Of a DNA stretch of 64,000 bases, positions 37,731 to 45,701 are shown one piece after another; the stretch's first letter is position 1; each line of letters begins with the position of its first letter. The DNA comes from Desulfuromonas sp. (GTDB taxonomy: Bacteria; Desulfobacterota; Desulfuromonadia; Desulfuromonadales; Geopsychrobacteraceae): NCBI GenBank assembly GCA_002868865.1, contig PKUC01000055.1:1-64000 (forward strand). Reading direction: 5' to 3'. The notes beneath the pieces were generated by a model. The model was not told the origin of the DNA, made no database searches, and saw only the letters and a program-made list of their open reading frames with translations. Both the position numbers and the translations under genes were made by a program.

Positions 37731-37753
37731 CGGCAAGCCTCCCTTGTTACCCA

Positions 37754-38164
37754 TTATTGGCGCTGTTCCGGATCGGTCGCAATCGCCAGTTTTTTAAAGT
37801 TGGCCCGTCGCGCCAGTTCCATCAGGCGAACGACATCACCATGCTGCGCTTGCTGGTCAGCGGAGAGCAGAAACAGCGTCGTTGCAGCCCGGTCACCATA
37901 GCCAGCCAGCTGTCTTTCGAGTTCAACGACACTGACCAGCTCATCCATCAGAAAAACATCACCCTGCGCAGTCAGATAGACCAGAACATCCTGCGACCGC
38001 TCCGGCAGCTGCGACGCCGCTGTGCGAGGCAAGTTGACCGCCACCCCCTGCTGCTCGATAAAGGTCGTCGAAATCATAAAGAAGATCAGAAGCAGAAACA
38101 CCACGTCGACCATCGGTGTCAGATCGACTCGTGGCGAATCCACCCTGCGTCGACGGAACGCCAC
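37754..38164 (-). CDS. exbD: ExbD/TolR-family biopolymer transport protein
   Basis: A 136-aa proton-channel partner of ExbB/TolQ. It has a short basic cytoplasmic N-terminus, one membrane helix containing the channel Asp (LTPMVDVVFLLLIFFMISTTF) and a periplasmic C-terminal domain. No tonB or tolA is adjacent, so Ton versus Tol is open. exbB precedes it by 3 bases. Confidence 0.9.
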   Translation of the reverse strand: MAFRRRRVDSPRVDLTPMVDVVFLLLIFFMISTTFIEQQGVAVNLPRTAASQLPERSQDVLVYLTAQGDVFLMDELVSVVELERQLAGYGDRAATTLFLLSADQQAQHGDVVRLMELARRANFKKLAIATDPEQRQ

Positions 38165-38167
38165 CGA

Positions 38168-38767
38168 TCAGCCTCCGACCTGATCGACAATTTTCATGGC
38201 GTTCTCTTCAAGCTCGAGAGTCAAACGGTCGACCCGGCTGGTCAGGTAACGATGGAGCAAAATGACCGGGACTGCGACGGACAACCCGGCGGCCGTGGTG
38301 ATCAACGCTTCGGAAATACCACCGCCCAGCGTAGCGGGTGTCCCAACCCCTTCTGCGGCAATCACGTTAAAGGCGCGAATCATCCCGATAACGGTCCCCA
38401 ACAGTCCGAGCAGCGGCGCAATGGTGGCAATCGTCCCGAGCAATCCCAAATAACGATCCAACGCTGCCACTTCCCGCGCTGCCACTTCCTCGAGTTGGGC
38501 CTTGATCTGATCGCGATCCTGCTCCGCCCGGGTCAAGACCGGAACCAGCAGGCGCGCGAGGACACCACCACGGGAATCACAGAGCGTTGCCGCCTGCTCA
38601 ATTTTATCGGCGCGACACAAACTCAGCACTTCAGTGGTCAGAGGCTCCATATGACGCTGCGCACGATGAAAGCACCAGAGCCGTTCAAAAAAGATCGCCC
38701 ATGCGATGACAGAGCAGCCCAAAATCGCGTACATGAGCGGCCCACCCTTGACAAACAGATCGATCAC
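38168..38767 (-). CDS. exbB: ExbB/TolQ/MotA-family proton channel
   Basis: A 199-aa inner-membrane protein with three helices: near residues 10-30 (LMYAILGCSVIAWAIFFERLW), 115-140 (LGLLGTIATIAPLLGLLGTVIGMI) and 155-180. The conserved GLLGTVIGM...ISEALITTAAGLSVAVPVI signature is intact. It uses the proton gradient to energise outer-membrane transport or envelope integrity with ExbD. It is followed by exbD, and preceded by the phosphodiesterase gene by 12 bases. Confidence 0.92.
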   Translation of the reverse strand: MIDLFVKGGPLMYAILGCSVIAWAIFFERLWCFHRAQRHMEPLTTEVLSLCRADKIEQAATLCDSRGGVLARLLVPVLTRAEQDRDQIKAQLEEVAAREVAALDRYLGLLGTIATIAPLLGLLGTVIGMIRAFNVIAAEGVGTPATLGGGISEALITTAAGLSVAVPVILLHRYLTSRVDRLTLELEENAMKIVDQVGG

Positions 38768-38779
38768 GGTCTCTCCTGA

Positions 38780-39274
38780 CTAATCGAGATGAATAATTTC
38801 ACCCTGAATCCCCACAGATGAGACTTCGAGGATCCCGACTGTATGTGATGGCGCCGAGCGACGATCAACCGGACTGCCCGGATTAAAAATCAACAGGCCA
38901 TCCTGACGGTGACACACAGGGCTGTGGCTGTGACCGTAAACCAGACAGTCGATCCGCTCGTCGGCAAAGGCCTCGACAACCCTCTTCTCCAGCCCGGCCC
39001 GCGGCCCCCAACCATGGACCAGACCGATCCGGTGGCCCTCAAAACCAAGGATCCGTTTCTGCGGAACACCGGATGTCGCCTGATCCATATTGCCCTGTAC
39101 AGCGTAGCAGGGAACCGGAGCGAAGCTGTCTATCATAAAGGGAGAGACCATATCTCCGGCATGCAGGATCGCACTGACGTCGGCAAACGGCCCCGCTAAC
39201 AGAGCATCGGTCAACGCCACAACATCCTCGGAACATGACAGATGCGTATCTGATAGAATTCCTAAACGAACCAT
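38780..39274 (-). CDS. YfcE/MJ0936-type metallophosphoesterase
   Basis: A 164-aa calcineurin-like phosphoesterase. The dimetal motifs are all present: GILSDTHL (D and H ligands), ILHAGDM, GNMD and the C-terminal VYGHSHSPV. YfcE/YsnB relatives cleave phosphodiesters in vitro; the true substrate is unknown. It heads the cluster leading into exbBD. GCGAGGA lies upstream of the ATG. Confidence 0.92.
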   Translation of the reverse strand: MVRLGILSDTHLSCSEDVVALTDALLAGPFADVSAILHAGDMVSPFMIDSFAPVPCYAVQGNMDQATSGVPQKRILGFEGHRIGLVHGWGPRAGLEKRVVEAFADERIDCLVYGHSHSPVCHRQDGLLIFNPGSPVDRRSAPSHTVGILEVSSVGIQGEIIHLD

Positions 39275-39459
39275 TAAAATCCTCGCTTATATCTTTTCAG
39301 TAATTAATTACCATAAAAAGGATCTATCGTGGCGGATTTCAGCCAGCCGAATGTTCTCATATTCGCCATAACAGAGTTTAAAATGGACAAGAAACATACT
39401 TAAACTGAATAAAATCGTTTAAATACGCATTCTTTAAAATTTTAGATATACTCAAACTG

Positions 39460-39476
39460 TTGGCATCAGCCTTGCG
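39460..39476 (+). promoter_or_regulatory. putative sigma-54 (RpoN) promoter upstream of maeB
   Basis: TTGGCATC-N4-TTGCG has the -24 GG and -12 GC separated by exactly 10 bases, close to TGGCAC-N5-TTGC. Transcription would begin near 39487, about 190 bases before maeB. No enhancer-binding protein gene is adjacent. Confidence 0.5.
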
Positions 39477-39504
39477 AATCGATAACAACAGTTTACACAG
39501 ATTC

Positions 39505-39531
39505 TTGACTTTTTTTTACTTTAGCTATAAT
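39505..39531 (+). promoter_or_regulatory. putative sigma-70 promoter for maeB
   Basis: TTGACT (39505-39510) and a perfect TATAAT (39526-39531), but with a short 15-base spacer. It lies just downstream of the sigma-54-like site. Confidence 0.5.
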
Positions 39532-39563
39532 TTTTTAGCTCGACTAACAACGGCAGATCAGAC

Positions 39564-39606
39564 AACCGGTCCGGTTTCATCGAACCGGTCGTGACTGACG
39601 CCGGTT
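39564..39606 (+). promoter_or_regulatory. structured maeB leader with CCGGTT repeats
   Basis: CCGGTT-N6-AACCGG (39571-39588) is a perfect 6-bp inverted repeat, flanked by another AACCGGT (39564) and a GCCGGTTG (39600). Alternative pairings are possible. It could be an operator or an RNA leader structure; nothing known was recognised. Confidence 0.35.
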
Positions 39607-39676
39607 GATATAGATCGCAAAAAAGCACTTGAAGTCGACGACAGAACCATCCACTTTCTTGGAGGAAAATCCTAAC

Positions 39677-41929
39677 ATGTCTAAAAAAAGCGATGCACTC
39701 GAATATCACAGTATGGGTCGAAAAGGAAAGATTGAGGTCATCACCACCAAACCGTGCGCGACCAGCCGCGACCTGTCACTGGCCTACAGCCCGGGCGTAG
39801 CCGAGCCCTGTCTGGAAATCGAAAAAAACCCGAACGACGCCTATCAGTATACCGCCAAGGGGAACCTAGTAGCGGTTGTTTCAAACGGCACGGCTGTTCT
39901 TGGCCTGGGCGATATCGGCGCGCTGGCCGGCAAACCGGTCATGGAAGGGAAAGGTGTTCTCTTCAAAAGTTTTGCGGATGTCGACGTCTTCGATATCGAG
40001 CTGGACACCAAAGACAGCGACGAACTGATCCGCACCGTCAAACTGCTGGAGCCGACCTTCGGCGGTATCAACCTCGAGGACATCAAAGGTCCTGAATGCT
40101 TTTATATCGAAGAAGAGCTGCAGAAGATCTGCGATATCCCGATTTTTCACGATGACCAGCACGGCACCGCGATCATCTCCGCTGCAGGTATGGTTAACGC
40201 ACTTGAAATCACGGGCAAGAAAATAGAGGATGCCAAGATCGTCGTCAACGGAGCCGGCGCGGCCGGAATCGCCTGCGCCAATCTGGCCATCACCATGGGG
40301 ATCGACAAGAACAATGTCATCCTCTGCGACACCAAAGGCGTTATTTACAAGGGCCGTACCAACGGCATGAACGAGTATAAAGAACGCCTGGCCGCCGAAA
40401 CCGACGCCCGCACCCTCGAAGACGCCATGGTGGATGCAGACATCTTCTTCGGTGTGTCCGCCAAGGGCGCTCTGACCCCCGAAATGCTCAAGTCGATGGC
40501 CAAAGACCCCATTGTCTTCGCCATGGCCAACCCGGACCCGGAGATCACCCCGCCCGAAGCCAAAGCGGTCCGCGATGACGTCATTATCGGCACCGGTCGC
40601 TCCGATTATGAAAACCAGGTCAACAACGTTCTCTGTTTCCCGTTTTTGTTCCGCGGCGCCCTCGATACCCACGCCAGCGCCATCAACGACGAAATGAAAC
40701 TGGCCTGCGTCAAAGCACTGGCCGACCTCGCCAAGGAAGACGTGCCCGATTCGGTGCGCAAAGCCTATGCGGGCGAAGACATCAAGTTCGGCCGTCAGTA
40801 CCTGATCCCGAAACCGTTCGATCCGCGGGTTCTGCTCCATGTCGCTCCGGCGGTCGCGCAGGCGGCTATGGACAGCGGCGTAGCCCGCAAGCCAATCGAA
40901 GATATGCAAAAGTACAAAGAGTCCCTCGAAGCCCTGCAGGGTCGCTCTAAAGAGGTGATGCGCACCCTCATCAACAAAGCCAAATCGAATCCTAAGCGAC
41001 TGGTGTTCCCCGAAGGCGAAGAAGACAAAATCCTCCGCGCCAGCCAGATCATCGTCAATGAAGGGATCGCCAAACCGATCCTGCTGGGCGACACGGCAGA
41101 GATCAGCAGCAAAGCTGCGCAACTCAATATCGATTTGACCGGGATCGACATTATCGACCCCGCCACCAGCGAAAAACGGGGCGAGTACATCGACGCCCTC
41201 TTTGCAAAACGCCAACGTAAAGGAGTCACCCGCGCTGAAGCCAAGCGGATGATCAAATCCGACCCCAACTACTACGGTGCCATGATGGTCGAACAGGGTG
41301 ACGCGGACGCACTGCTTTCCGGTATCGACCACCATTATCCCGAAACGATCCGTCCAGCGCTTGAGATCATCGGCCAGAAAGAGGGTCTGTCCCGGGTCCA
41401 CGGTGCCTACATGATGGTCACCAAAAAGAACGTAGTCTTCTTTGCCGACACCACCGTAACCATCGACCCCACCGCCGAAGAGATGGCCGAGACAGCTATC
41501 CTGACGGCACAGGAAGCGAAAAACTTCGATTTTGAGCCACGGGTCGCGATGCTCAGCTTCTCCAACTTCGGCAGCGCCATCACGCCACACACCAGTAAAG
41601 TGGCCAAAGCAACGGCACTGGTCAAAGAGCAGGCTCCCGACCTGATCGTCGACGGCGAAATTCAGGCCAACGTTGCTCTCGACCCGGATCTGGTCGAGCA
41701 CCAGTACCCATTCAGTAAGTTGAAGGGTGACGCCAACGTCTTTATCTTCCCGGACCTGCAGTCGGGCAATATCAGCTACAAGCTGCTCAACAAACTCGGG
41801 GACGCCGAAGCGGTGGGGCCCATCCTCATGGGAATGAAGAAGCCGGTCCACGTCCTGCAGCGCGGTGACGACGTCGCCGACATCGTCAACATGGCCGCTG
41901 TCGCCGTAGTCGACGCACAAAACAAATAA
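39677..41929 (+). CDS. maeB: NADP-dependent malic enzyme with phosphotransacetylase-like domain
   Basis: Decarboxylates malate to pyruvate with reduction of NADP+. The 750-aa protein is a fusion: the malic enzyme (residues 1 to about 425) has [24 protein letters not shown] and the Rossmann motif [15 protein letters not shown]; the C-terminal part (from [27 protein letters not shown]) is a phosphate acetyltransferase-like domain, generally thought to regulate the enzyme via acetyl-CoA. Length matches MaeB. The ATG at 39677 has GGAGGA upstream; the track start adds 16 residues. It is monocistronic, with a promoter region and terminator. Confidence 0.96.
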   Translation: MSKKSDALEYHSMGRKGKIEVITTKPCATSRDLSLAYSPGVAEPCLEIEKNPNDAYQYTAKGNLVAVVSNGTAVLGLGDIGALAGKPVMEGKGVLFKSFADVDVFDIELDTKDSDELIRTVKLLEPTFGGINLEDIKGPECFYIEEELQKICDIPIFHDDQHGTAIISAAGMVNALEITGKKIEDAKIVVNGAGAAGIACANLAITMGIDKNNVILCDTKGVIYKGRTNGMNEYKERLAAETDARTLEDAMVDADIFFGVSAKGALTPEMLKSMAKDPIVFAMANPDPEITPPEAKAVRDDVIIGTGRSDYENQVNNVLCFPFLFRGALDTHASAINDEMKLACVKALADLAKEDVPDSVRKAYAGEDIKFGRQYLIPKPFDPRVLLHVAPAVAQAAMDSGVARKPIEDMQKYKESLEALQGRSKEVMRTLINKAKSNPKRLVFPEGEEDKILRASQIIVNEGIAKPILLGDTAEISSKAAQLNIDLTGIDIIDPATSEKRGEYIDALFAKRQRKGVTRAEAKRMIKSDPNYYGAMMVEQGDADALLSGIDHHYPETIRPALEIIGQKEGLSRVHGAYMMVTKKNVVFFADTTVTIDPTAEEMAETAILTAQEAKNFDFEPRVAMLSFSNFGSAITPHTSKVAKATALVKEQAPDLIVDGEIQANVALDPDLVEHQYPFSKLKGDANVFIFPDLQSGNISYKLLNKLGDAEAVGPILMGMKKPVHVLQRGDDVADIVNMAAVAVVDAQNK

Positions 41930-41959
41930 TCCGCACAGGGTATTACACCACAAAGAAAT

Positions 41960-41999
41960 AAAAGAGGAGCACCCGGTAACGGTGCTCCTCTTTTATTTT
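41960..41999 (+). terminator. intrinsic terminator after maeB
   Basis: A 14-bp perfect stem (AAAAGAGGAGCACC / GGTGCTCCTCTTTT) with a 7-base loop and a TTTTATTTT tail. Confidence 0.93.
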
Positions 42000-42090
42000 G
42001 ACTTTTCTCGACCAGACCGCTTTCCCCCTTTAAGAATCGTCATCCCTTTGTTAAGATGTGCGCCGCACAAAAACACACAGAGGAGTTCCC

Positions 42091-43479
42091 ATGAAATATC
42101 GTTCAACACGTGGACAGGTCAGCGGCTTATCGTTTAAAGATGCGGTCATGATGGGCCTCGCCGACGATGGCGGTCTGCTCCTGCCGGAGAGTATCCCGAC
42201 CTTCGACAAAGAGGAGCTTGAGGCTCTCGCCGAATTGCCCTATACCGAACTGGCATTCCGCGTGATTTCACAATTTGCCGACGATATCCCTGCGAACGAC
42301 CTGAAAGATCTGATTGATCGGTCCTACGCTTCTTTCGAGCACCCGCAGGTTACACCGGTCGTCTCTGAAGATGGTGTCCACATCCTCGAGCTATTTCACG
42401 GCCCGACCCTCGCTTTTAAGGATGTTGCCTTGCAACTGCTCGGCAACCTGTTCGAGTATCTGCTCAAAGAGCGTAACCAGCATATGAACATTATCGGCGC
42501 GACCAGCGGCGATACCGGCAGTGCAGCAATTTACGGCGTCCGCGGCAAACAGAACATCAATATCTTCATCCTCCATCCCAAGGGACGGGTTTCTCCGATC
42601 CAGGAGATGCAGATGACTACGGTCACAGACGCCAACGTGTTCAACATCGCCGTAGAAGGAACCTTCGACGATGCCCAGTCGATCGTCAAGGAGATCTTCG
42701 GTGATCTCGACTACAAAGAGAAGCACGCCCTCGGTGCCGTCAATTCCATCAACTGGGCACGAGTACTCGCCCAGGTGGTCTACTATTTTTATGCCTGTTT
42801 TCAGGTTCAGAAACAGACCGGCGCGGAGCAGGTCGAATTTTCCGTGCCCACCGGAAACTTTGGTGACATCTTCGCCGGCTACATCGCCCGGCGCATGGGT
42901 GTCCCCATCAAGCGCCTGATCCTGGCCACCAACGCCAACAACATCCTCAGCCGCTTCGTCAATCAGGGTGACTACTCCGCCGCCACGGTGAACCACTCTC
43001 TCTCACCGTCAATGGATATTCAGGTGGCGAGCAACTTTGAGCGGTATCTGTTTTATCTCTACGGGGAAGATGCGGCGCGGGTTAACGCCGCGATGGACAA
43101 TTTTAAGCAGAGCGGAGAGTTGACCTTCAGCAATGAGGAGATCGCCGAGGTCCAACACACCTTTGCCGCCGCCTCCATCGATGATGAACAAACAGTCGAA
43201 ACCATCCGCACCTTTCACCAACAGACCGGATACCTTCTCGATCCTCATACAGCAGTCGGTCTCGGTGCCGGACATCAGGTGCGGGATAAAAACACACCAC
43301 TGATCTGCCTGGCGACTGCTCACCCGGCCAAATTTGGCGATGCGGTAAAGCTGGCGATCGGAAACGACCCTGAATTACCCCCCGCATTTCAGGGGATCGA
43401 CACATTGGAGAAAAGGGTCCAGGTCCTGCCCGCCACGGTTGACCACATCAAGAACTATGTCGATCAGCACGCCCTGTAA
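42091..43479 (+). CDS. thrC: threonine synthase
   Basis: Converts O-phosphohomoserine to threonine using PLP. The 462-aa protein has the Schiff-base Lys in GPTLAFKDVALQ, the phosphate-binding GATSGDTGSA, PTGNFGDIFAG and a late GLGAGHQ. The length fits the E. coli/yeast-type enzyme. The ATG at 42091 has AGGAG 5 bases upstream; the track start adds 11 residues. The homoserine dehydrogenase gene is 20 kb away at 62236. Confidence 0.97.
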   Translation: MKYRSTRGQVSGLSFKDAVMMGLADDGGLLLPESIPTFDKEELEALAELPYTELAFRVISQFADDIPANDLKDLIDRSYASFEHPQVTPVVSEDGVHILELFHGPTLAFKDVALQLLGNLFEYLLKERNQHMNIIGATSGDTGSAAIYGVRGKQNINIFILHPKGRVSPIQEMQMTTVTDANVFNIAVEGTFDDAQSIVKEIFGDLDYKEKHALGAVNSINWARVLAQVVYYFYACFQVQKQTGAEQVEFSVPTGNFGDIFAGYIARRMGVPIKRLILATNANNILSRFVNQGDYSAATVNHSLSPSMDIQVASNFERYLFYLYGEDAARVNAAMDNFKQSGELTFSNEEIAEVQHTFAAASIDDEQTVETIRTFHQQTGYLLDPHTAVGLGAGHQVRDKNTPLICLATAHPAKFGDAVKLAIGNDPELPPAFQGIDTLEKRVQVLPATVDHIKNYVDQHAL

Positions 43480-43554
43480 CACGGCCGCCAACCCGAGAGT
43501 TACGACGGACAATCGAACCAAGAAAGACAGGGAGGCACACGCCACAAGCGCGGT

Positions 43555-44079
43555 TCAAGCCGTGGGCAGATAGAGCTGGCAGGCGCGGCGATATCCCGGT
43601 TCTGTCACCAGGCTGCGACTGAGAATCTCCTCAATACGGTGCTGCTCCTTACCAGAGACAACCTCGGTCAGATTCACCAGCGCGTCCGCGTCCCAAAGGA
43701 TACGGAACTCAGGGGAGTCGACCCCTGCCGGGGTGTGATGCCGTGACACCAGCAGGCACACCGCATCAATCAATTCTGGATCGACACCCAACCGCTGCAG
43801 AATCTGCCTGGCTACGGGCGGCCCCTCAACCTCCTGCTGCTTACCGGCACAGCAACCATACTTCCGTTCAGCCTCTGGGATGCCGATATCATGCAGATAG
43901 CAGGCGGCCAGAGTCAGGACGGGCTGCGCATCGATAAATCCCAGCAGAAACCGTGCATGGGCAGTCACTTTCAGGGCGTGGGCAATACGCCGCTGATCTG
44001 CACCAAAATAGAACTCCATAGCCTCACGGACCTGCGCCAAAAACGCCCCATCTGTCTCGCTGATCGTTACGGTGGTCAT
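43555..44079 (-). CDS. HD-domain phosphohydrolase
   Basis: A 174-aa HD-superfamily protein. Metal ligands are visible as H of IAHALKVTAHA, HD of CYLHDIG and a later HH (VSRHHTPAG) plus D of WDADALVN. The substrate is unknown. The track start lies inside the upstream thioesterase; the ATG at 44079 is 4 bases after that stop and fits the domain. A KYGCCAGKQQEVEG loop is unusual in its two adjacent Cys. It converges on thrC. Confidence 0.85.
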   Translation of the reverse strand: MTTVTISETDGAFLAQVREAMEFYFGADQRRIAHALKVTAHARFLLGFIDAQPVLTLAACYLHDIGIPEAERKYGCCAGKQQEVEGPPVARQILQRLGVDPELIDAVCLLVSRHHTPAGVDSPEFRILWDADALVNLTEVVSGKEQHRIEEILSRSLVTEPGYRRACQLYLPTA

Positions 44080-44083
44080 CGAC

Positions 44084-44500
44084 TCATCTATCCAGCGGAA
44101 AAATTTTTGCGGTGGCCTCCGCATGGACGACCCCATCGACCTCGATCTTTGATGTCGCCTGCCAGACCCGCCGACGTCGGTCGACCAACTGCCCTGTGAC
44201 GACAATCTCGGAATCGACGGCAACGGGTTTACGAAATTTGACCGTCAGTTCTGCGGTCACAAACTGTTCTCCCGCCGCCAGACAGGCATAGACACAGGCT
44301 TCGTCGAGCAATGATGACAGAATGCCGCCGTGGGCAACCCCGGACCAGCCCTGAAATGATTCGGCAATCCGTAACCGGCAATGGCTGCTTTGCCGCTGTC
44401 GATCTATCGTAAACTCAGCCTTCAAGCCGGTCTCGTTCGACTGGCCACAAACAAAGCAGTGTCCGTCCGCTTCCACCTCTGGACGTTTTATCTCACTCAT
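44084..44500 (-). CDS. PaaI/YbgC-type hotdog thioesterase
   Basis: A 138-aa single hotdog domain. The core WSGVAHGGILSSLLDEACVYA and the beta strands AELTVKFRKPVAVDSEIVVTG identify an acyl-CoA thioesterase-like fold. An N-terminal DGHCFVCGQSNETGL adds a Cys pair found in a subset of these proteins, possibly a small metal site. The acyl substrate is unknown. It is followed by the HD gene with a gap of a few bases. Confidence 0.87.
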   Translation of the reverse strand: MSEIKRPEVEADGHCFVCGQSNETGLKAEFTIDRQRQSSHCRLRIAESFQGWSGVAHGGILSSLLDEACVYACLAAGEQFVTAELTVKFRKPVAVDSEIVVTGQLVDRRRRVWQATSKIEVDGVVHAEATAKIFPLDR

Positions 44501-44555
44501 CGTCTCCCCCGTTCACATTTGACCACAATCGCCGCAGATAAACACAAGGGCCCCA

Positions 44556-45143
44556 TTAACCCTTCTGCATATGCTCCAGCAGTTCTTTCCCGACCGATTC
44601 GGCATTGTCCAGCACCGCCGAATCGGCCTGAACACTTCCGGCCTCAAAAAAGCCCAGACCTGTCACCGAACCAACCACCTCAAGACCGATATCTCTCGAA
44701 AAATCGGTCAACAAGGACAGGGTATTACCCATCGCTGCAACTTCGGACTGTTCACAGACCGCAATCGTGATGCAAGCCTTTCCTGTTCTCATATACTTAC
44801 CGATCCACTGGTGTCGGCAAACCGGAAACTGGATCAGACTGTAGCATCGATCAACAAAACGCTTCATATCGGAGGTGACCGAATACCAGTAGGTCGGAGA
44901 GGCGAGGATGACCCCGTCTGCCGCATCTACCTTCTCGATCAGCTCCGAAAAACCATCTTTAATGACACAGTCCCAGCTTTTGCAGCAAGCCTCGCAACCG
45001 GTGCAGGCATCGATAGCATAGTCACCAAGAAAAACCGTTTCGGTTTGTGCCCCTGCCGCCAGAGCAGGCGTCAGGACAGAGCGGATCAAGGCATCGGTGT
45101 TCCCCTTCTTACGCCTGCTGCCATTTATTGCCAGAATGTTCAC
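44556..45143 (-). CDS. NAD(P)H-dependent iron-sulfur flavoprotein
   Basis: A 195-aa flavodoxin-fold FMN protein. The FMN phosphate loop is NGSRRKKGNT, followed by CTGCEACCKSWDC, a C-x2-C-x2-C-x5-C motif as in archaeal/bacterial iron-sulfur flavoproteins, and SPTYWYSVTSDMKRFVDR. It probably transfers electrons between FMN and a [4Fe-4S] cluster; the partner is unknown. The start is a GTG at 45143 with AGGAG 7 bases upstream; the track start adds 22 poorly conserved residues. Confidence 0.85.
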   Translation of the reverse strand: MNILAINGSRRKKGNTDALIRSVLTPALAAGAQTETVFLGDYAIDACTGCEACCKSWDCVIKDGFSELIEKVDAADGVILASPTYWYSVTSDMKRFVDRCYSLIQFPVCRHQWIGKYMRTGKACITIAVCEQSEVAAMGNTLSLLTDFSRDIGLEVVGSVTGLGFFEAGSVQADSAVLDNAESVGKELLEHMQKG

Positions 45144-45304
45144 ATCAAAGCTCCTGTCTCCCTTCTGTTCGCTACTCTGCAGATGCCGTTTCTCCCTGCT
45201 GAAACACACCAGTACGGTGGAGGCGTCTGCGCAAGAAACCTAACAGGTGGCAGAGTATTATTCAAGGACGCCGCCCTGAAAACAGTACTGCACCAGCCAT
45301 AAAG

Positions 45305-45338
45305 AACGCCCACTCGCGAATCATCGTAAGTGGGCGTT
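45305..45338 (-). terminator. intrinsic terminator after tRNA-Arg
   Basis: A 10-bp perfect stem (AACGCCCACT / AGTGGGCGTT) with a 14-base loop, followed on the minus strand by TCTTTAT. It lies just past the tRNA 3' end. Confidence 0.7.
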
Positions 45339-45346
45339 TTGGATAT

Positions 45347-45423
45347 TGGCGACCCCGACAGGATTCGAACCTGTGACCTACTGCTTAGGAGGCAGTTGCT
45401 CTATCCAGCTGAGCTACGGGGTC
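45347..45423 (-). tRNA. tRNA-Arg (anticodon CCU)
   Basis: On the minus strand GACCCCG pairs with CGGGGTC in a 7-bp acceptor stem, and the 3' CCA is encoded. The D-arm AGCTCAGCTGGATAGAGC and the T-arm ACAGGTTCGAATCCTGT are canonical. The anticodon loop is CTCCTAA, giving CCU, which reads AGG. A 37-nt copy of its 5' half lies at 47568-47604 in the same orientation, which suggests it was an integration target. Confidence 0.97.
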
Positions 45424-45701
45424 ATTACTGGTATTGCTGACTTAACTTGTTGTTTTACCCAGCTGCTTACTTGTCTTGTTTGTGCCTATCGGTTATCCTT
45501 GCGAATTATCGTTTGTCAACAATAGCGCAAGCGAAATGGCTTACAGAACCCTATATCGGAATACAAAACCCGCGTGAAAGACGGTACGAGATTATGGAGG
45601 GGCAAGGCTTCTGCGTCAAGACCTTTCCCACCGGCGACGTTTCGCTCAGCAACCGTTTAGAAAAATGTGATTTGAATTCTAAACATCAAAGGAGGAAAGA
45701 A

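Larger units (their letters stand above)
39275..39676. other. 402-base intergenic region between the phosphodiesterase and maeB
   Basis: No coding potential is seen. It is AT-rich in its first half and holds a sigma-54-like site (39460-39476), a TTGACT/TATAAT pair (39505-39531), and a leader with repeated CCGGTT/AACCGG units (39564-39606). The minus-strand gene has only a weak TATAAG box near 39286-39291. Confidence 0.7.

Noticed and set aside
39881-41953. 690-aa minus-strand ORF
   Set aside because: Antisense to maeB, whose motifs are complete. Its composition reflects the complementary codon pattern, and there is no SD or recognisable motif.
45447-45701. 85-codon N-terminal extension of the repeat lipoprotein
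   Set aside because: The downstream ATG has AAAGGAGG and begins a complete lipoprotein signal; a signal peptide at residue 86 would make no sense.
45424-45701. possible c-di-GMP (GEMM) riboswitch before the lipoprotein gene
   Set aside because: Some GGGCAA- and GCGTCAAG-like words occur, but the conserved order and pairing of the GEMM core are not present.
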